Below are positions 7,491 to 14,753 of a stretch of 20,590 nucleotides of DNA, one piece after another (the stretch's first letter is position 1; each line of letters starts with the position of its first letter). The stretch comes from Deinococcus sp. GTDB lineage: Bacteria; Deinococcota; Deinococci; Deinococcales; Deinococcaceae. A program made the translations under genes and the position numbers. The notes beneath the pieces were generated by a model. The model ran no database searches, was not told where the DNA came from, and was given only the letters and a program-made list of their open reading frames with translations. The stretch lies in NCBI GenBank assembly GCA_025351205.1, contig JANXWI010000049.1, positions 1 through 20,590 of the forward strand, read 5' to 3'.

Positions 7491-8594
7491 TCAGGACTCT
7501 GCCGCTGTGCGTAAGGCCAGCCACGCTTGCTTCAACTCAGGACGTACAGCGCTGGCAGGTTCCACGAGCAGCAGTTCCTGGTAGGCGTCGAGGAAGACCA
7601 GTCGGAAGCGGTAAAAGAAGTGGAGCAGGTGCCGCGCAAAGCTGAGGGCATCCAACACGGCGAATTCGACGCCCGTCTGTGTATGCAGCGTGCGTGCGTA
7701 ATCGCTGACCTCACGGTCTACCGGGTGAGTGGTCACGAACAGGTAATTTTCAGGGCGGCTGGACGCTGAGGCAACTTTCGCCGCAGCAATCTGAAGATCG
7801 CCCACCGTAACGGCTCTGGCCTTGACCTCGTAGGCTGTAACCGGAGTCTCTGGCGCAGCAACCAGAACCACCTCTATGTCGCCGAGCGCTCCCGTGCTGG
7901 AGTCGGCAGCGTTATGAACGCCGAGTGGGAGGGCCGTCTCGCCTGCAATCTCTCCAAGTGTGCGGTGTAGAGCCGCGACCAACAGCACGGGAAGGCGGCT
8001 GGCGTTGCGGCTTTTCAGGTGCTGTTCGAGCAGGGTCAGCACATCTTCGGTGGAGAGGTCGGCGGGGGTAGTGTTCATGGCCGACAAGGCGACTGTCAGC
8101 GCCGCTTCGCGCTCGTCGCGGAGGGCCAGCAAGTGCCGGAACAGACTTGCGAGTACAGTTTCTGCGTCTCCTGTACCGTCCTGCATCGCCTCCAGAATTC
8201 TCGCCGCGTCGCGGTAAACTTCTCGTGGGCGGCCCTCGAACGGTGTGGCGCTGCGAATCGCCTCGTTGGCGTTCCGCAGGGTGGGCGTGAGGAAAGCGGT
8301 GGTCGGGTTGAGTGGCAGGCGGTACTGATGGATAAGCGGGGAGATGAAGCGTTCGTCGTAGGTGCGGCCTGAAAAGGAGCGGCCTGACCTGATCTCGGTA
8401 TACGGTTCTGTGGCGTCCAGTTCGGGGCGGTGGGATTTCGCCAGGGCGCAGGCCAGTACCAGACGGGCCGGAGCGCGGTTGCCTGCACAACGCACCACAC
8501 TGCCGATGTCGGTCTCTACCGTTTCCGACAAGCCAAACGTCTCACTGCTCTGTGCCCGCGTTACTGCGCGAACAAGGAAATCCTGTGGTTCCAC
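7491..8594 (-). CDS. Type II restriction endonuclease, PD-(D/E)XK type
   Basis: The 367-residue product follows an adenine methyltransferase gene and overlaps its end by 34 bp, the classic layout of a restriction-modification pair. A candidate PD-(D/E)XK core is visible near the C-terminus: GALGDIEVVLVA (D239), then TAYEVKAR (E256, K258), with ENYLFVTTHPVDREV after it. The N-terminal half has SFSGRTYDERFISPLIHQYRL-like and LPLNPTTAFLTPTLR blocks (about 73-107) that I associate from memory with the SacI family; I cannot verify this. Start GTG 8594 is chosen because GAGGAG lies 8 nt upstream; a more distal GTG at 8645 lies deeper in the methyltransferase gene and lacks this. GC is about 60% in a sampled stretch, below the flanking genes. 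It would cut unmodified foreign DNA at an unknown site. Confidence 0.82.
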   Translation of the reverse strand: MEPQDFLVRAVTRAQSSETFGLSETVETDIGSVVRCAGNRAPARLVLACALAKSHRPELDATEPYTEIRSGRSFSGRTYDERFISPLIHQYRLPLNPTTAFLTPTLRNANEAIRSATPFEGRPREVYRDAARILEAMQDGTGDAETVLASLFRHLLALRDEREAALTVALSAMNTTPADLSTEDVLTLLEQHLKSRNASRLPVLLVAALHRTLGEIAGETALPLGVHNAADSSTGALGDIEVVLVAAPETPVTAYEVKARAVTVGDLQIAAAKVASASSRPENYLFVTTHPVDREVSDYARTLHTQTGVEFAVLDALSFARHLLHFFYRFRLVFLDAYQELLLVEPASAVRPELKQAWLALRTAAES

Positions 8595-9439
8595 TGTTCC
8601 TGCTCCTCTGCTCCGGGCAGTGTGGGCAACTCGTAGTTGACCCACAGAATCTCAGTCCGCTCCCCCTTGCTGCTGTGTACCATCCGGGCAGGGGCTTCCA
8701 GGCGCGTCCAGCCAGCATAGAGGTCTTCATACAGTTCGCTGGCATAGCCGCTGATCGCCACCTTGCCCTGCACACCGCGCAACGTGGTCGCCAGTTCCTC
8801 GTGTTCAGCGTCGGTCATTTCAAACCCGTAGGCTCTGGAGTCGCCCCGTGTTCCATGCACATAGGGCGGATCACAATAAAACAGTGTCTGGGGGCTGTCA
8901 TACCTTGTAATCACCTGTAAGGCGGGGGCGTTCTCGATCTGCACTCTTAACAGGCGCTGGACAATCTCCGACAGACCTTCAACACTCCCAAGCCACCTTG
9001 ACACTGCTCCGCCCATGCCTGCTCGACTCGTCAACAGACAGTGCGCCCAGCGTCCTTCGGAAGCTGTCTGGGCCAGACCGGTGCGGACCTGCCTTGCCCG
9101 GACAAAAAAGCGGCGTGCCCGCTCCAGGTCACTGAGATGTGCTTCCTGAGCTTCCGTGGCGATTCTCAATTCTTCACGCGAGAAGGGTGTCAGGCCGATA
9201 GCCTCGATCAATCCCTCTTTCTGGTTTCTCAGCACCCGAAAAAAATTAACCAGTTCACTGTCGAGGTCGTTGTAGGTTTCGACAGGGGAAGGCGGGCGAT
9301 TGAGCAGTACGGCTGCTGACCCGCCGAACGGCTCACAGAAATGGGTCGTTTCGGGCAGCAGCGGAAGCAGCCAGTCCAGATGGCTGAATTTTCCTCCGTA
9401 CCAGCCAAAAGCAATTTTTTTGGTTCCACGCGGAGACAT
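8561..9439 (-). CDS. DNA adenine methyltransferase, D12 class (type II R-M)
   Basis: The 292-residue product has the amino-methyltransferase motifs in the order of the Dam/D12 (alpha) class: FGWYGGKFSHLDWL (11-24), SAM-binding motif I CEPFGGSAAVLL (35-46), ETYNDLD (54-60) and the catalytic motif IV FYCDPPYVHGTRGD (187-200), then KVAISGY and a C-terminal HSSKGERTEILWVNYE block typical of phage and R-M D12 enzymes. The length matches the class. It methylates the N6 of adenine, presumably to protect the host from the nuclease encoded just downstream. ATG 9439 is supported by a TAGAAT hexamer 7 nt upstream. The gene follows the CoA-binding gene by 46 bp in the same direction, but has its own promoter and lower GC, consistent with insertion as a module. 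Confidence 0.93.
   Translation of the reverse strand: MSPRGTKKIAFGWYGGKFSHLDWLLPLLPETTHFCEPFGGSAAVLLNRPPSPVETYNDLDSELVNFFRVLRNQKEGLIEAIGLTPFSREELRIATEAQEAHLSDLERARRFFVRARQVRTGLAQTASEGRWAHCLLTSRAGMGGAVSRWLGSVEGLSEIVQRLLRVQIENAPALQVITRYDSPQTLFYCDPPYVHGTRGDSRAYGFEMTDAEHEELATTLRGVQGKVAISGYASELYEDLYAGWTRLEAPARMVHSSKGERTEILWVNYELPTLPGAEEQEQWNHRISLFAQ
8598..8607 (-). promoter_or_regulatory. Ribosome-binding site of the restriction endonuclease gene
   Basis: On the minus strand the sequence GAGGAG followed by CAGGAACA precedes GTG 8594, giving a spacer of about 8 nt. It lies inside the methyltransferase reading frame and decides the start. It is one of the few good Shine-Dalgarno sites in the window, where most first genes look leaderless. 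Confidence 0.6.
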
Positions 9440-9446
9440 GCCGGGT

Positions 9447-9452
9447 ATTCTA
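9447..9452 (-). promoter_or_regulatory. -10 element TAGAAT of the R-M operon
   Basis: TAGAAT is followed by 7 nt (ACCCGGC) and the methyltransferase ATG. At 17 bp spacing the -35 position reads TTCGGA (9475-9470), a weak match to TTGACA, and lies inside an inverted repeat (9465-9476). Confidence 0.65.
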
Positions 9453-9464
9453 GCAATCCTGGCG

Positions 9465-9476
9465 GTTCTTCCGAAC
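9465..9476. promoter_or_regulatory. Possible operator GTTC-TTCC-GAAC over the R-M -35 region
   Basis: A short 4-4-4 inverted repeat (GTTC at 9465-9468, GAAC at 9473-9476) overlaps the presumed -35 hexamer of the methyltransferase promoter. Some type II systems control expression through the methyltransferase itself or a separate C protein; no C-protein gene is visible here. The arms are short, so chance is possible. Confidence 0.3.
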
Positions 9477-9485
9477 TCTTGCAGT

Positions 9486-9914
9486 TTACATCCACGTCCT
9501 GTGGTCGGCCAGCATGCAGCGGTCCTGAACCACGTCTATGCCTGCGGCTGTCAACTGGGCGGCCACCTCGTCGTCGCGGATGCCCTGCTGCATCCAGACC
9601 ACCTTCGGCAAAGGCTGCATGCTCAGGATGTCTTGCAGGTGCTCGTGAACCTTGTCGGAGCGCCTGAACACCTCCACCACGTCTACCGCCCCTGTCAGCT
9701 CGGCCAGCGTTGACGCGGCGGCCCGCCCGAAAAAGCTCTCGCCCCTGGAGGCCAGCGCCGGATTGACCGGGATGACGGTGTAGCCCTGGCGGTCCAGGTA
9801 CTCGGGCACGTAGTGGGCGGGCTTGCCAGGGTCGCGGTGAAAGCCGATGACCGCCACCACTTTGCTCTCTTCGAGCACCCGCAGCACGTCCGCCTTCTCG
9901 GTCAGCAGGGTCAC
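9486..9914 (-). CDS. CoA-binding domain protein (YccU type)
   Basis: The 142-residue product is a single Rossmann-like CoA-binding domain. It has VVAVIGFHRDPGKPAHYVPEYLDRQGYTV-type opening strands (about 19-47), IPVNPAL, VDVVEVFRRSDKV, KVVWMQQGIRDDEV and the closing GIDVVQDRCMLADH (about 125-138), all typical of small stand-alone proteins related to the N-terminal part of succinyl-CoA synthetase alpha. The ligand and the biological role of the stand-alone family are not well known. The start is GTG 9914, whose GTGA overlaps the hemL stop by 4 bp, so translation is coupled to hemL and the two form an operon. No promoter of its own is seen. Confidence 0.9.
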   Translation of the reverse strand: MTLLTEKADVLRVLEESKVVAVIGFHRDPGKPAHYVPEYLDRQGYTVIPVNPALASRGESFFGRAAASTLAELTGAVDVVEVFRRSDKVHEHLQDILSMQPLPKVVWMQQGIRDDEVAAQLTAAGIDVVQDRCMLADHRTWM

Positions 9915-11263
9915 GCGCTGGCCTGCGCGGCCACGTCTGCAAAGGCTTCCCGCGCCGCCTGGAGGGTGGCGTGCAACTCAGCTTCGCCGTGTGCCCCGCT
10001 GATGAAGATGCTCTCGTACTGGCTGGGCGCCCAGTACACGCCGCGCTTCAGCAGGCCCTGGAACCAGACGGCGAAGGCGGCGGTATCCGACCTGGCGGCC
10101 TCGGTGTAGTTGCTCACCGGCCCGGCCTGAAAAAACACCGTGAGCATGCTGCCGATGGAGTTGATGCAGACCGTCACGCCCGCCTGTCCTGCGGCCTCCT
10201 GCAAGCCCTGGGCCAGCCGCGCGGTGTACACCTTCAGGCGTTCGTAGAGCAATGGGTCGGCCTGAAGCGCCTGCAAGGTCGCCAGCCCGGCGCTCATGGC
10301 GAGCGGGTTGCCGCTCAGGGTTCCGGCCTGATACACCGGCCCCTGCGGCGATACGTAGTCCATGATCTCGGCGCGGCCACCGTACGCGCCCACCGGCAGC
10401 CCGCCGCCGATGATCTTGCCCCAGCACACGAGGTCGGGCCTGATCTGAAACAGCCCGCACGCCCCGCTGGCCGACAGCCGGAAGCCGGTCATCACCTCGT
10501 CGGCGATCAGCAGCGTGCCGTGCTGGCGCACCCGGTCAAGCGCCAGCAGAAACTGCGGCGTGGGCAGCAGCACGCCCGCGTTGCCCACCACGGGTTCGAA
10601 AATGACGGCGGCGATCTCATGGCCGCGCTCGGCCATCAGGGCGTCCAGGGCCGCCGGATCGTTGTACTCGGCCACCAGCGTCAGCCTCGCGTACTCGTCG
10701 GGCACGCCCGCGCTGCTGGGGGCCGCCGCGCCCAGGGTGTCGGCGTTGGTCATCAGGCCGCTGCCCGCCTCGACCAGCAGAGCGTCGGCGTGGCCGTGGT
10801 AGTTGCCCCGGAACTTCAGGGTGTACCTGCGCCCGGTGTACCCGCGTGCCAGCCGCAGGGCGCTCATGGTGGCCTCGGTGCCGCTGTTCACGAAGCGCAC
10901 CTTCTGCGTCCCGGTGACCTCGCACACCAGCTCGGCCAGCTCGACCTCGCGCCAGCCGGGAGCACCGAAGCTGGTGCCGCCCTGAGCGGCGGCCACGATG
11001 GCGTCTCTGATGGCCGGGTGATTGTGCCCCAGGATCATTGGCCCCCAGCTGCCGATGTGGTCGATGTAGCGCGTCCCGTCGGCGTCGGTCAGGTAGGCCC
11101 CCTCAGCACTCGCCATGAAGCGCGGCACCCCGCCCACCGACTTGAAAGCCCGCACCGGAGAATTGACGCCGCCCGGCGTGACCCGCTTGGCCCGCTCGAA
11201 CAGGGCTTCAGACTGCGCGGTGCTGGACAAGGTGGCTGGCTTTGCAGGCTGGGTTGCGGTCAT
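9911..11263 (-). CDS. hemL: Glutamate-1-semialdehyde 2,1-aminomutase
   Basis: The 450-residue product is a full-length class III aminotransferase of the HemL group: TPGGVNSPVRAFKSVGG (29-45), DHIGSWGPMILGHNHP (68-82), RFVNSGTEATMSALRLAR (123-140), NYHGHAD (154-160), LLIADEVMTGFR (251-262), the PLP lysine in GKIIGGGLPVGAYGG (K283) and the YQAGTLSGNPLAMSAG block. It converts glutamate-1-semialdehyde to 5-aminolevulinate in the C5 pathway to haem in the cytoplasm. ATG 11263 lies 6 nt after a TAAGGT hexamer. The N-terminal 15 residues are an Ala/Thr-rich extension. It is the first gene of an operon with the CoA-binding gene. Confidence 0.97.
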   Translation of the reverse strand: MTATQPAKPATLSSTAQSEALFERAKRVTPGGVNSPVRAFKSVGGVPRFMASAEGAYLTDADGTRYIDHIGSWGPMILGHNHPAIRDAIVAAAQGGTSFGAPGWREVELAELVCEVTGTQKVRFVNSGTEATMSALRLARGYTGRRYTLKFRGNYHGHADALLVEAGSGLMTNADTLGAAAPSSAGVPDEYARLTLVAEYNDPAALDALMAERGHEIAAVIFEPVVGNAGVLLPTPQFLLALDRVRQHGTLLIADEVMTGFRLSASGACGLFQIRPDLVCWGKIIGGGLPVGAYGGRAEIMDYVSPQGPVYQAGTLSGNPLAMSAGLATLQALQADPLLYERLKVYTARLAQGLQEAAGQAGVTVCINSIGSMLTVFFQAGPVSNYTEAARSDTAAFAVWFQGLLKRGVYWAPSQYESIFISGAHGEAELHATLQAAREAFADVAAQASA

Positions 11264-11269
11264 GTGCCT

Positions 11270-11275
11270 ACCTTA
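11270..11275 (-). promoter_or_regulatory. -10 element TAAGGT of hemL, leaderless type
   Basis: TAAGGT is followed by 6 nt (AGGCAC) and the hemL ATG. No convincing -35 hexamer is seen at 17 or 18 bp upstream. Confidence 0.6.
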
Positions 11276-11333
11276 GCGGCTCCGCGCCGCGTCTTCCGTG
11301 AGCGGCGCTGTACTGATGCTTCAGACGTGAGGC

Positions 11334-11385
11334 TGAGGACGTCTCTTGATTCCATTTCTTGGGCAGCTCGGAGCGAGCGTCCTCA
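11334..11385. repeat. Gene-free gap with inverted repeat TGAGGACG / CGTCCTCA
   Basis: The 234-bp stretch between dnaX and hemL (11264-11497) holds no gene that I can support. It contains a perfect 8-bp inverted repeat (11334-11341 and 11378-11385) around a 36-nt loop that itself holds a second hairpin, GCTCG-GAG-CGAGC (11366-11378, sharing one base with the outer arm). No T-run follows, so it is not a standard terminator. It could be an untranslated structure at the dnaX 3' end, a small RNA or a dispersed small repeat. Confidence 0.4.
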
Positions 11386-11497
11386 AGGGCGTCCATTCCA
11401 GGGTGAAAGCTGTCTGTTCTGATTGAGCACGCGCCTGGACACGCCTGCCCGCTTCTTGCTGGCAAGGACAGCGCGATTGATCTGAAGATAGACACAC

Positions 11498-13960
11498 TCA
11501 GACCAGTTCTTCCTCGGCCAGCACTTCGGGCAGCTCGGCCTCTGCGCCTGCTTCGTCCGGCGCTTTGAGCTTGACCTTGCCCACCTCCTTGACGCGGCCC
11601 GCCCACATTCTGGTGGCCTCCTGGTACAGCGGGTGAGCGCGCAGGTCTTGCAGGCTGGTCTTTTCGGCGGGGACGGGCTGAATGGAGGCAGGCTGAATGG
11701 TGACGGGCTGAAGGGCAGCGGGCGAAACGCTGGCCGTCCGGACCGGGGCGGGCTGAACGTCGTCCGGGCGGTGCCCGAGCTGATTTGGTTGGGGCTGCTC
11801 TGGCTGGGCTGAGGCTGCCCGGACCGAGACTGGCTGGGTCTGAAGAGGCGGTGGCGCGGCTGGTGGCTGCCGGGCCGCCTGGAGAACAGGGGCCGCCTCG
11901 CCGCCGTCACCGAAGGTCATGCCGAAGTCGTCCCAGTCGGGTTCCTCGAAAATCGGTTCGGGCGCGATGTAGCTGGCACGGGCCTCGCGGGGCGGGGCGG
12001 GCGTATCGGCGCTGTCCGGCAGTGGCGGCGCGTCGGCGACATGCGCCTGGGCGCTGGCCGGGGCGGGATCCGGCAGCGGCGCGGGGGCGCGGTCATCCAG
12101 GCTGCCGTGAGGGGGGCTTGCATGAGGGGGGCTGGCCTGGGGTGAGCCAGTTTGAGGTGAACTGGCCGGGAGTGCGGCAGTGCGAACGGGAGTCTTGCGG
12201 GCCGGAGCGAATTCGGGAATAGCCGTCTCCGGTGTGGCCGACAGGACGGCGGCAGGCAGAGAATCGGCGTCGGTTTCTGTGGGTTCGGCCCGCCCGCCAC
12301 GGGCCTCAACGAAAGGGGGAATCGTGTCTGCCGGGTCCGGGTCCGGTGGGCTGGCGCTGACGGGCGCAGGTGTGCCGGGGGCCGCCGTCACGGAAACCGG
12401 CGGACTGGCGGGCGTGACGGCCTTGCCGCCCACCTGCGCCTTGCGGCTGGTGTCGGGCGTCGGCCCCAGGATTTCCAGCTGCACGGGGCCGAAAACCTTG
12501 ACCACCAGTTTGCCCAGATCGTCGAACTTGCTGATCATCTGGCGGGCGTGGAAGCTGCTCTTGTCGTCATAGCTCAGGCTGACGTAACCCTGCTGGGCGT
12601 GCATCCGGGCGGGCTTGAGGAAGGCCTTGGTCTGCGAACTGGCCGCCTGTACCACGTCGGCCCAGTTGCCCTGGGCGGCGGGCGCAACAGGGGTTGGAGC
12701 CGCCTGCGCCGCACGCGCCGGGCTACGCTGGGCCGCGTCGAAGGCGGGAATCTCGTCCAGCGCCGAGGCGACGGGCTGCGTCATGGGCCGGGCGGATTGC
12801 ACGGGCACGCCGCTGGCCTTCAGGTCGCGCAGTTCCTTTTCCAGCCGGGCCAGCCGCTGCGTCACGTCGGCGGAGGGGGCCGCTGAAGTGGCGGACGCCT
12901 GCCCGCCGCCCCCAGCCATCCCGTCTCCGGCGATCAGGGCGTGCGTCAGGGCCAGTTCCAGGCTCTGAAGGTCCGCACCGCGCACGAAGCGCGAATCCTG
13001 GGCGTCGAGGGCCGCCTGCAATCTCAGCAGACGGGGCACGTCCGCGCCTTCCAACCGGCCAGACCCGGCCCCTTCTATGCCCAGCTCGGCGTGTAGCGCC
13101 TGCCCCAGCGCCGTGACCAGCCCCTCGACCACCGTGCGGGCCGCGTAGCCAGCGCGGTAGAGGCCGGCAGCAGCGTCTAGCAGGCCGCCCGCGTCGTTCT
13201 GCACGAGGGAGGCGGCCATGTTCCGCATCTGCTCGCCGGGGGGCAATCCGAGTGCGGCCTCCACGCCCGCACGGGTCACGTCGGCGCCCGCCGCCAGCAT
13301 GCGTTCCAGCAGGCTCTCACCGTCGCGCATGGCCCCGTCGGCCAGCCGCCCGATGAGTTGCAGGGCTTCCGGCTCGGCGTTCACGCCTTCCTTGACGGCG
13401 ATGCCGCTCAGCTTGCCCGCGATCTCTTCGGGCGTCAGGCGACGAAAACGGTAATGCTGGCAGCGGCTCAGGATGGTCGGGATGATCTTCTCCGGCTCGG
13501 TGGTCGCCAGAATGAAGATCACGTGCTCGGGCGGCTCTTCCAGCGTCTTGAGCAGCGCGTTGAAGGCCGCCCGGCTCATCATGTGCGCCTCGTCGAGAAT
13601 GTAGATCTTCTTGCCGCCGCGCATGGCGCTCAGCCCGACCTTCTCACGCAGCTCGCGCACGTCGTCCACGCTGTTGTTGCTGGCCGCGTCTATTTCCATC
13701 ACGTCCGGGTGGTTGCCCGCGCGCACGCTCAGGCAGCTCTCGCACTCGCCGCAGGGCTTCACGCCCGGTTGGGTGCAGTTGGCGGTCATGGCGATCAGGC
13801 GGGCGGTGGTGGTCTTGCCCACGCCCCTGGGACCGGAAAACAGGTAGGCGTGGCCCACCCGCCCCTGCTCCAGCGCGGCCTTCAGCACGTCCTTGACATG
13901 TTCCTGCCCCACCACCTGATCCCAGCGGATGGGCCGTGCACGCTGGTAGATGGCTGACAT
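11498..13960 (-). CDS. dnaX: DNA polymerase III subunit gamma/tau
   Basis: The 820-residue product is a AAA+ clamp-loader subunit. Walker A is GPRGVGKT (43-50), the zinc-binding cysteines are C62, C70, C73 and C76 (CGECESC), Walker B is LDEAH (122-126), sensor 1 is LATTEPEKI and the arginine finger lies in ILSRCQ (163-168). Domain III runs to about 345. A segment at about 431-497 (NWADVVQAASSQTKAFLKPA ... LVVKVFGPVQLEI) resembles the C-terminal polymerase-binding region of tau. Beyond it lie about 260 Pro/Ala-rich residues, then a conserved-looking charged end (SLQDLRAHPLYQEATRMWAG ... EEELV). It loads the sliding clamp at replication forks. I see no A6 or longer slippery run for a programmed frameshift. 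ATG 13960 is 6 nt after TAGACT. Confidence 0.97.
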   Translation of the reverse strand: MSAIYQRARPIRWDQVVGQEHVKDVLKAALEQGRVGHAYLFSGPRGVGKTTTARLIAMTANCTQPGVKPCGECESCLSVRAGNHPDVMEIDAASNNSVDDVRELREKVGLSAMRGGKKIYILDEAHMMSRAAFNALLKTLEEPPEHVIFILATTEPEKIIPTILSRCQHYRFRRLTPEEIAGKLSGIAVKEGVNAEPEALQLIGRLADGAMRDGESLLERMLAAGADVTRAGVEAALGLPPGEQMRNMAASLVQNDAGGLLDAAAGLYRAGYAARTVVEGLVTALGQALHAELGIEGAGSGRLEGADVPRLLRLQAALDAQDSRFVRGADLQSLELALTHALIAGDGMAGGGGQASATSAAPSADVTQRLARLEKELRDLKASGVPVQSARPMTQPVASALDEIPAFDAAQRSPARAAQAAPTPVAPAAQGNWADVVQAASSQTKAFLKPARMHAQQGYVSLSYDDKSSFHARQMISKFDDLGKLVVKVFGPVQLEILGPTPDTSRKAQVGGKAVTPASPPVSVTAAPGTPAPVSASPPDPDPADTIPPFVEARGGRAEPTETDADSLPAAVLSATPETAIPEFAPARKTPVRTAALPASSPQTGSPQASPPHASPPHGSLDDRAPAPLPDPAPASAQAHVADAPPLPDSADTPAPPREARASYIAPEPIFEEPDWDDFGMTFGDGGEAAPVLQAARQPPAAPPPLQTQPVSVRAASAQPEQPQPNQLGHRPDDVQPAPVRTASVSPAALQPVTIQPASIQPVPAEKTSLQDLRAHPLYQEATRMWAGRVKEVGKVKLKAPDEAGAEAELPEVLAEEELV
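11672..11716. repeat. Three 15-bp tandem repeats inside dnaX tail
   Basis: Three in-frame 15-bp units beginning GACGGGCTGAATGGA (11672), GGCAGGCTGAATGGT (11687) and GACGGGCTGAAGGGC (11702). They encode a repeating five-residue pattern ending in Gln-Pro (LQPVTIQPASIQPV) in the disordered tail of DnaX, so copy-number change would keep the frame. Confidence 0.75.
12108..12137. repeat. Two 15-bp tandem repeats inside dnaX tail
   Basis: TGAGGGGGGCTTGCA (12108-12122) and TGAGGGGGGCTGGCC (12123-12137) are adjacent and in frame. They give the ASPPHASPPH pattern in the proline-rich DnaX tail and include G6 runs. Confidence 0.65.
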
Positions 13961-13966
13961 GCGAGC

Positions 13967-13972
13967 AGTCTA
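13967..13972 (-). promoter_or_regulatory. -10 element TAGACT of dnaX, leaderless type
   Basis: TAGACT is followed by 6 nt (GCTCGC) and the dnaX ATG at 13960, with no ribosome-binding site between. The purine-rich stretch upstream shows no clear -35 hexamer. Confidence 0.65.
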
Positions 13973-14015
13973 GAGCGTGGGCGGGGGGAGGAAAGGGAAC
14001 CGGATCGCACGCTGA

Positions 14016-14753
14016 TCAGGAAATCAGTTCGCCCCAGAAGGGAATCAGAGCGGCCATCGCCAGCACGGCCTCGTCTACAGGCTGGCGATACCGGGCTAGC
14101 GTCCGCTTTGGCAACACCTTCGACAGCTCCTCCAGAAGGTAACTGGGGAGGTTGGCACCGTAAATGATGATGTCCGACTGGTACACGGACAGCACCAGGC
14201 TCTCGTTCCAGCCGGGCGGGCAGATCAGATACCGGTGGCCGAAAATCGGAACGAGCTGAGGGGCTGCCGCAATGAGCTGTCTCAGCCGGTCTTCACACTC
14301 TGTCAGGGTGTCTGGCTTCAGGCCCCAGCTTTGAAGCCAGAGTCTGTTATGTTCAACATCGAACATCAGTCCTTCGAGCGGCCAGTCCAGGGCCGCCCTG
14401 ATTGCGGCGTGATCAGTCTGCCAGTCGTAAAAGGACGGACTGAATGCGGCTGCCCTCTCCTGGCCTTCGTAGAAGCGCCTGAATACGGGTTTGTCGGGCA
14501 CACCCAGAACACTTAAAAACTGTCTGTGATCGGGGGGAAAGGAGAGGTGCCATTCCTGTTCCAGTACAGACAATTCAGTGTCCGAGTACCCACCCGTCCA
14601 GCGTGTACCCGTCTGCCAGAATGAATCGTCATCCAGTCGCAGGTACAGGTCGAGACTCTCTGGAGAGCGGATGGTCGCCCAGGCGGCTTCTGTCGCCTGC
14701 CTGAACGTATGGAGAAATCCACTCAGATCAGAAGCCGGGTTCTTCCCCTTCAC
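14016..14753 (-). CDS. SUKH-family (SMI1/KNR4) protein
   Basis: The 245-residue product has SMI1/KNR4 (SUKH-1) features: LSVLEQEWHLSFPPDHRQFLSVLG-like opening (61-84), DWPLEGLMFDVEHNRLWLQSWG-like centre (123-144), LVPIFGHRYLICP (167-179) and LVLSVYQSDIIIYGANLPSYL (186-206). In bacteria many SUKH proteins act as immunity proteins against secreted or contact-delivered toxins, while others have unknown roles. No toxin gene is next to it here. The start is GTG 14753, whose GTGA overlaps the stop of the S66 peptidase gene, so translation is coupled. No ATG occurs upstream of residue 130 in this frame, which supports the GTG. GC is about 55% in a sampled stretch, well below its neighbours, suggesting transfer. 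It ends 55 bp before the dnaX start. Confidence 0.82.
   Translation of the reverse strand: MKGKNPASDLSGFLHTFRQATEAAWATIRSPESLDLYLRLDDDSFWQTGTRWTGGYSDTELSVLEQEWHLSFPPDHRQFLSVLGVPDKPVFRRFYEGQERAAAFSPSFYDWQTDHAAIRAALDWPLEGLMFDVEHNRLWLQSWGLKPDTLTECEDRLRQLIAAAPQLVPIFGHRYLICPPGWNESLVLSVYQSDIIIYGANLPSYLLEELSKVLPKRTLARYRQPVDEAVLAMAALIPFWGELIS

Noticed and set aside
8594..8645. Longer start (GTG 8645) for the restriction endonuclease
   Set aside because: The added 17 residues lie inside the methyltransferase gene and look like shadow sequence, while GTG 8594 has a GAGGAG site at good spacing.
9971..11422. A 483-codon open frame on the plus strand opposite hemL
   Set aside because: Antisense shadow of hemL with the same His/Gln/Gly-rich composition and no recognisable domain or promoter.
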